DNA from: Colletotrichum lupini
Lineage: Eukaryota > Ascomycota > Sordariomycetes > Glomerellales > Glomerellaceae
Direction of reading: 5' to 3'
DNA: 64,000 bases
Assembly: GCF_023278565.1 (NCBI RefSeq)
Contig: NC_064675.1
Location: forward strand, 3,100,001 to 3,164,000
Shown here: positions 59,102 through 64,000 of the stretch, piece by piece
Layout: each line of letters begins with the position of its first letter
Numbering within the stretch: the first letter of the stretch is position 1
Translations under genes and position numbers: made by a program
Notes under the pieces: model-generated
What the model was told of the DNA's origin: nothing
Database searches by the model: none
Seen by the model: the letters and a program-made list of their open reading frames with translations, nothing else

Positions 59102-60186
59102 ATGTTGTTTCCTAATTCACTAATCACGTTGGCGGGTTTCTTGCCACTCACCTTCACCATGAGCCTCGAAGGGCGACTTCCCCAAGAAACGCTCGCGATG
59201 GGTTTCCCAGAGCACGGCGCTGGACTTTCCCCGGCACCAACGACAGCTCCCAGCGAGGAGTCGAGGCAAATGATGCTCGAAGCCAGAAGTCTACCCCCCA
59301 ATGCCTGTGGAGTTCGTCGCCTTGATAATGGAAGTAAGTCTTGACCCATGGCTCCTGCGATTCACGGAGCTGGCTGACGATATCTTCCTTGCTGTCAGCT
59401 TTCGAGACATTCTCTTGCGTCAGCAACGATTGCTACAGCTCGGGACCATGGTTCGGATGTCGCAACGTCCTCAAGACAGAATGTTTTGATGGGAACGCGC
59501 CTATTTGCCAGCAGACAACGTCGTCTCTAGGCCAGAAAGCGCTTTGCTGGTATGTCTTTTCGTGATCTTTTTCATTGAACATGTCCCGAAACTAGACATA
59601 CCGGAGCCACTGGTCTCATTCGTGCCTTCGGAGTTCGATAAGTTCAAGTGCTAACTGATATCCAAGCACTCGATCAGGTCCGAGCCAGTTACCGTATTGC
59701 CTGACACTCCTGAGGCCTGACGACTCAGGACAAAAAACATGGCTCCGATGCGGCGATCCTGCCTACAGTGGACAAAAAATCATGGTAATAGGTACCGAGT
59801 CCGACGACCCAGACGCGACCAGGACTGTAGACCCTTCGGACACTGCAACAACCACGCCACCTCCGTCCGGATCATCCTCGAACTCGACAGGTGCCATCGT
59901 CGGAGGCGTGGTCGGTGGGGTGGCCGTGGTAGCCATAGCCGTCTGCGTCATCGTCTGGTTGGTATTGCGGCGGAGGAAACGCTCGAGGGAGGACGGGTGG
60001 CATATTCCTTTGACGCCAGGCTCTCAATCGCAGCACACTCAGCCATATTACTCTCAAGCTGGGTATGAGGAGCATGATGACCCTTCCAAGGCGCAACGCG
60101 GGCCGATGCCCTCGCCCACACCTCTTGTGGAGGTGCAGGGAAGCAACGTGATCGACAACCGAAGACCGGTGGAGCTAGGAACTTGA
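59102..60186 (+). CDS. Cys-rich single-pass membrane protein A, 300 aa
   Basis: Three exons: 59102-59333, 59399-59549 and 59667-60186. The second intron has a CTAAC branch. The start is the ATG at 59102, which gives a hydrophobic signal-like N-terminus (MLFPNSLITLAGFLPLTF). The ectodomain has ten Cys at 69, 84, 89, 98, 106, 114, 127, 128, 139 and 156, including NACG and a Cys-Cys pair. A Ser/Thr/Pro-rich stalk (~172-202) precedes a Gly-rich transmembrane helix at ~204-228, followed by RRRKR as stop-transfer. The tail of ~70 residues has PYYSQAGYEEHDD and ends RRPVELGT. Cys spacing and both intron positions match the next gene. A cell-surface sensor or adhesion role is possible but unproven; no known domain is claimed. 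Confidence 0.8.
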
Positions 60187-60921
60187 ATCCCCCAAAAATG
60201 AACTAGGTGTTCATGTGTCTACGCTTTGGGGGGCATGGGATTATTCTTATACATATAGCGGTGGCGTAAGGAGTTGATCAGTGGGTTGGTTTCTTTCATC
60301 ATATATTATGCTTACCAATCAAATACACTGGGAGATTGCTGGATCAAGCCGAAATACAATCCCGAGGGAGCTTCAGAGCATGCCGGTATTTTCTTATCTT
60401 GACTTGTCTTTATCTCTTATGAATTCTCATGGCGAAATCTGCCAAGAATGGATCCAGTAACATAATCCCCATTCATATGAGCCCTCATCCTTTGCGATTC
60501 CCTTCACCGGCTTGATATAAACCTAGTAGATGCACTTGAGCTCAATTATATGCAAAAGTGGCCAGGGGCTTCACTCCCGGCTGCCCACGCTGGCGCTGGC
60601 AGTTTCTCGTATGTGGGACTACTTCGCCAACACACATGCTTCAAACATAGGCCGCTGGTGTTGACGGGCGAACCATGTCTCACACAATCTTGAAGAACCT
60701 GCCTCACTTTGAAGGTTACACAATACGGAAACTTGCTTCCAGATCTTTGCACAGTCCTCCAAATAGACGACTCAGAACGAGAATAGGGGTCGAAGCTGGT
60801 TTCTCTGTTTTTGGTGACTTCAACTTTTTAAGACCACCACATTCCCGTCAACGGAGTGTACCAATTCCACCACTCTTCTCATAACCTTGCCAGACTGCCT
60901 TGTATCTATCTCGGAGTAGTG
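60187..60921. other. Intergenic region between the two Cys-rich membrane protein genes
   Basis: A gap of 735 bp with no supported gene. It separates the tandem paralogues and holds the promoter of the second. Confidence 0.5.
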
Positions 60922-62050
60922 ATGAACTCTTGCTTCCTCGTAGCCATTGCTGCGGTTATCTGGCTACGCCTGGTACTCGCGGAGCCTCAACACTTGAATG
61001 GAAATTCCATACCACGTCCAACACTGGCACCGAACTACGACAAGTATAGGGCAACCCCAACAACAACTTTGACACCTAGAAACAACCTCAATCTACGGGC
61101 AGAGGCATTGGAACCTCGAGTACTGCGCATCAATACATGCGGAATCGTAACACTTCCTTGGAGTAAGTCTTCAAACGCCCCTCTAGCTTGAGCCAAGTCA
61201 GCCAGCATAAGAAGTCGAATACTGACATAAATCAAATAGCTACATTCCCTCTAGCGTGCGAATATCCGCAACCGTGCCAAACAGACAATGGCTATATGAA
61301 GTGCGACAATATCGTTGGACGTACATGCTACGATGGCACAGCTACCGAGTGTAGATCCAAGATTGATCTCAATACCCGCTGTTGGTACGTTCATATTATG
61401 TCTTATTTCAAGAGACAATGGCTAATATCTATCTTTCTAGCACGAGTTCGGATGATCAATGGCTCCCAACCTGCGTGACATATTACAAAGAAATTGATAG
61501 GGATAACTGGGTATCGCTCCTCGATTGCCAGTGGAAAGCACACAGCGGTCGAACGAGCTTAAACTTCGTCCCGGCGTCGATCGAGGACAACTTCCTTCGC
61601 GGCGCCCAAACAGCGCTGGCTTCGGCTGATTCCACAATCACTCTGATGTCTTCCACATCGGCCTCCGCCTCCGCGCCAGCTTCACCATCGCCGACGAGTT
61701 CTTCGTCCAACATACCTACAACCGTAGGCGGTGCCGTTGGAGGCTTAGTAGCGGTGGTCATTGGAGTCTGTGTGGTTGCATGGCTTCTCATACGAGAGAA
61801 GCGAGCGTCGAGAGCCCAGGATGCCTTGTCTCCGTCGCAGGGTCTGACACAGAGCGCTCAATTCTCAACTCTGCCGGAGGTATCTGTCCCTGAGAACCAC
61901 CTGCCTCTCTATCCCGGGGCTGAGGAGCGACATAAGTATCAGTCAGTGTCTGCAGCCCCACCATCCGTTCTCAGTGAGGCGCTTCTGGCGTCTTCTCCGT
62001 CGCCGAGACGCACTATCAACGTTAATGATACCCCTGTTGAGCTCGAGTGA
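60922..62050 (+). CDS. Cys-rich single-pass membrane protein B, 331 aa
   Basis: Three exons: 60922-61162, 61240-61384 and 61441-62050, giving 331 residues. The signal peptide spans 1 to about 20 (ending VLAEP). The ectodomain Cys pattern (73, 87, 93, 102, 110, 118, 128, 129, 140, 158) equals that of protein A, with near-identical spacing: 9, 8, 8 and 11 residues are shared. A Ser/Ala/Pro stalk (~191-220) leads to a transmembrane helix at ~223-246, then IREKR. The tail ends NDTPVELE, like PVELGT in A. The first intron splits an ACT codon after its first base, the second a TGC codon after two bases, in both genes. They are tandem duplicates. Function unknown. Confidence 0.85.
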
Positions 62051-62261
62051 TAGATGTAGAGGCACACAGAAGTTCTGTCCACGGTATTCCAGGCTTGTGG
62101 TAGTATAATGTATCTGACTTAATGATATAATTAGGCACGTGGAGGATAGCAAGGGGTGATTTTCATTCAATAATGTACTCTTAGTTACTTTCTTACAAGT
62201 AATCATCTACACGCGCCATCGCTTGAAATGCTTCAGCATGAGTCCACGCCGATGCTCAACA
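62051..62261. other. Convergent 3' flanks
   Basis: A short gap between protein B and the minus-strand dehydratase gene. It holds both 3' UTRs. Confidence 0.5.
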
Positions 62262-63331
62262 TCACACGCCATCGACGGTCGTAGCAGTCCCCTTGACCGC
62301 CATCCCTCCATCATCACCCTCAATCCAAACATCCCACTTCCTCTCCCCTTCACTCGCCTCCTTCTCTCGCAGGCAAAGCGTCATCTCCCGACCGCAGTAC
62401 AGCGGCGCCAGGTTCCGGTACCCGTACCAGCGCACGCTCTGCCCTTTGCCCTGCCTGTTCAAGAACGCGAGCACCAGAGCCAGCGACAGAGGCCCGTGGA
62501 CCAGCGTCGCGGGATGGCCCTCTTGCGCAGCCCACGCCGGGTCCAGATGGATCGCGTGCGCGTTGTACGTCAGCGCGCTGAAATTGGTGAGGAGGTTCTG
62601 CGTCGGCGTCAGAGTGAGAGACGCTGTCGGCTTATGCGGCGCTAACCCAGTCTCAAACGTCAGTACTTTTCTCGTTCTCCAAACTCTCTTCCACGGCTTG
62701 GAATGAAGACTGAATTTGCTGCTGACCGCCGCTCACCTTTCAAACTCCGCCGCGCCGGACCAGAAACATCAACATCAGGAAGGAAAGCCAACGTCCTCCT
62801 CTCCTCAACCGCCGGTCCGCTCTCGCCACGACCAGCAGCAGAAGATGCCCCATACCGCCGCCACAACTCGACCCACACCCGGCCCTTCTCGGCCCTCACA
62901 TCCTCCACGCTCTCGACACAGCCGACCCGGCGCCCATCCAGACGAAGCACATCCTCCCAGCCCTCTCGGAACCGGACCTCGCCGCCCGCCCAGAGCCGGC
63001 GCGTAAAGGGCGCCCCGGGGCAATGGTCTGGGTCAGTGCCGTCCGGCATCAGCCATGAGGGCGGCGATTGGAGGGGGAAATAGGCCAGGTGGTGGCCTTG
63101 CGGCAACGGACTCGCAGGCCCGGAGGATGGTGGGTACTTTGGTGGATAGTCGGCGGACGAGGTGAAGATGTCAGCGAACAGGAGGTTAAGGAGATGGGAG
63201 GGCGTCGGGGAGAGGTGGTCTGGGATCTCCTTGCTGGTGTGCAGAACGTGGGCGATTCCTGCCTCTACCGATGAGGATGCATTCTGAGTTGCGAATCCCC
63301 GACGAAGGGTGTTGAGGAGCAGAGGCCTCAT
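62262..63331 (-). CDS. HTD2: HTD2-like mitochondrial 3-hydroxyacyl-thioester dehydratase, 332 aa
   Basis: Two exons, 63331-62737 and 62665-62262, with a 71-bp intron splitting a codon. The frame closes at 332 residues. The N-terminus (MRPLLLNTLRRGFATQNASS) is basic and serine-rich without acids, a mitochondrial targeting sequence. An N-terminal hot-dog half includes AYFPLQSPPSWLMPDGTDPD and RRLWAGGEVRF. The C-terminal half has the R-hydratase motif: FSALTYNAHAIHLD (catalytic His and Asp region), then GHPATLVHGPL. This matches the Htd2/mesaconyl-CoA hydratase group of MaoC-like proteins. In yeast, Htd2 dehydrates 3-hydroxyacyl-ACP in mitochondrial fatty-acid synthesis, which feeds lipoate formation. 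A related hydratase role in acyl-CoA metabolism is the alternative. Confidence 0.85.
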
Positions 63332-64000
63332 GTTGAAGTTGGCATTGGCGGCTTACACGCCTCAGTGAGTGTGATGTTATGAGACTGAGTTGGAGGTCAT
63401 GAATATGCATATAACCAGTTGATAGGTCATAGTCGCATATCGGATAAAGATGCCTGTGTGAAAGTGCGACCCCAAGTTGACTGTGCCTTAAGGGGGAGGG
63501 GAACTGGGAATGTACACCAGGAAAGTCATTGTTTAATGAGGACAAGGGCTGCTCTCATGGGTTACCCATCTAGGTGTAAGAGCTGAGGTGGCAAGTCACA
63601 CAAACACGGTAGTCCTTGTGGCACAGAAACATCATTCACGCTAAATGAACAGGCTCGAGCGAGCCTGAAAGGACTGAGTAGGCATTTAATTTCATTTTCA
63701 TTCTATCTAGTCGCGATCAACAAGCGGTCGCCTCCCGACCGCTCTTGAGTGTCCTCTGTCTGTGAGAGGATCATCTGGTGCCCATGTTAGTTGCACAGCT
63801 CCAGCAGTGGCTGAAAGGATGGTCTCACATGTAGACTAGGTCTCAACTCAAGAGGCCTTCATAACAGACCGAAGCGGGCTCGGGCGCGCCACTTGGTGGG
63901 TGAGGTGAGCCGGGCTCATCGGGCTCCTGTCTGCAAGGAGCTGATGGGCGACGTTCGGCTTGGGCGCGGGCGCGGGCTGCGACGCTGTGCGCGCGGATTC
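63332..64000. other. Right end of the window; no gene seen
   Basis: Promoter and leader of the dehydratase gene on the left, then GC-rich sequence from ~63860 with CGGGCG-like runs. A perfect hairpin lies at 63650-63667 (see separate entry). No ORF is supported; a gene running past the window edge cannot be excluded. Confidence 0.45.
63650..63667. repeat. Short perfect inverted repeat
   Basis: CAGGCTCG and CGAGCCTG flank a 2-bp AG spacer (8-bp arms). It lies in noncoding sequence. Its role, if any, is unknown. Confidence 0.6.

Noticed and set aside
1..64000. CRISPR arrays, bacterial operons, tRNA and rRNA genes
   Set aside because: The window is eukaryotic, with introns throughout. I found no spaced direct repeats, no tRNA B-box in a plausible cloverleaf and no rRNA-like sequence.

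Overview
The window is nuclear DNA of a filamentous ascomycete, most likely a Sordariomycete. Genes are widely spaced and carry short introns (about 50-120 bp) with GTAAGT-like donors and CTAAC branch points. The conserved proteins (353-residue group I G-alpha, three-domain TRP1, NUP192) have the filamentous-fungal form. The genus cannot be settled from sequence alone.

Layout. 0.5-2.3 kb: an unrecognised proline/Arg-Ser-rich protein (minus). 2.3-6.8 kb: no gene seen. 6.85-9.15 kb: two tandem secreted Hce2 (Ecp2-like) effector candidates. 9.80-16.62 kb: a complete but dead Ty1/copia LTR retrotransposon on the minus strand, with two 177-bp LTRs, a near-perfect 5-bp target duplication and heavy C-to-T/G-to-A decay of the RIP type. 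17.6-19.7 kb: a secreted type-B carboxylesterase. 20.2-22.4 kb: a four-exon protein with a fungal STAND-type N-terminus. 22.9-30.8 kb: a housekeeping block with a CH-domain/calponin-repeat protein, an NDUFAF2-like complex I assembly factor, CWC21, CDC123 and a DUF3716 protein. 35.2-36.5 kb: a group I G-alpha subunit inside two gene-empty stretches (30.8-35.2 and 36.5-44.0 kb). 44.0-46.4 kb: an Smr-domain protein ending in a CaaX-like motif, then TIM9. 47.1-55.6 kb: NUP192 and TRP1, divergently transcribed, with a GCN4/CPC1-type site in front of TRP1. 56.5-57.9 kb: a BRCT-domain protein. 59.1-62.05 kb: two tandem single-pass membrane proteins that share a ten-cysteine ectodomain and identical intron phases. 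62.3-63.3 kb: a mitochondrial HTD2-like dehydratase.

Two kinds of region sit side by side. The left 20 kb looks like accessory genome: secreted effectors and a hydrolase around a RIP-inactivated transposon. Most of the rest is core genome for splicing, translation initiation, mitochondrial import and assembly, nuclear pore, amino-acid synthesis and G-protein signalling. Exon joins were derived by hand from splice sites, reading frame and family similarity; no database search was possible. The best candidates for something undescribed are the ten-cysteine membrane-protein pair, the Smr protein with a prenylation-like tail, and the Hce2 pair beside the dead transposon.
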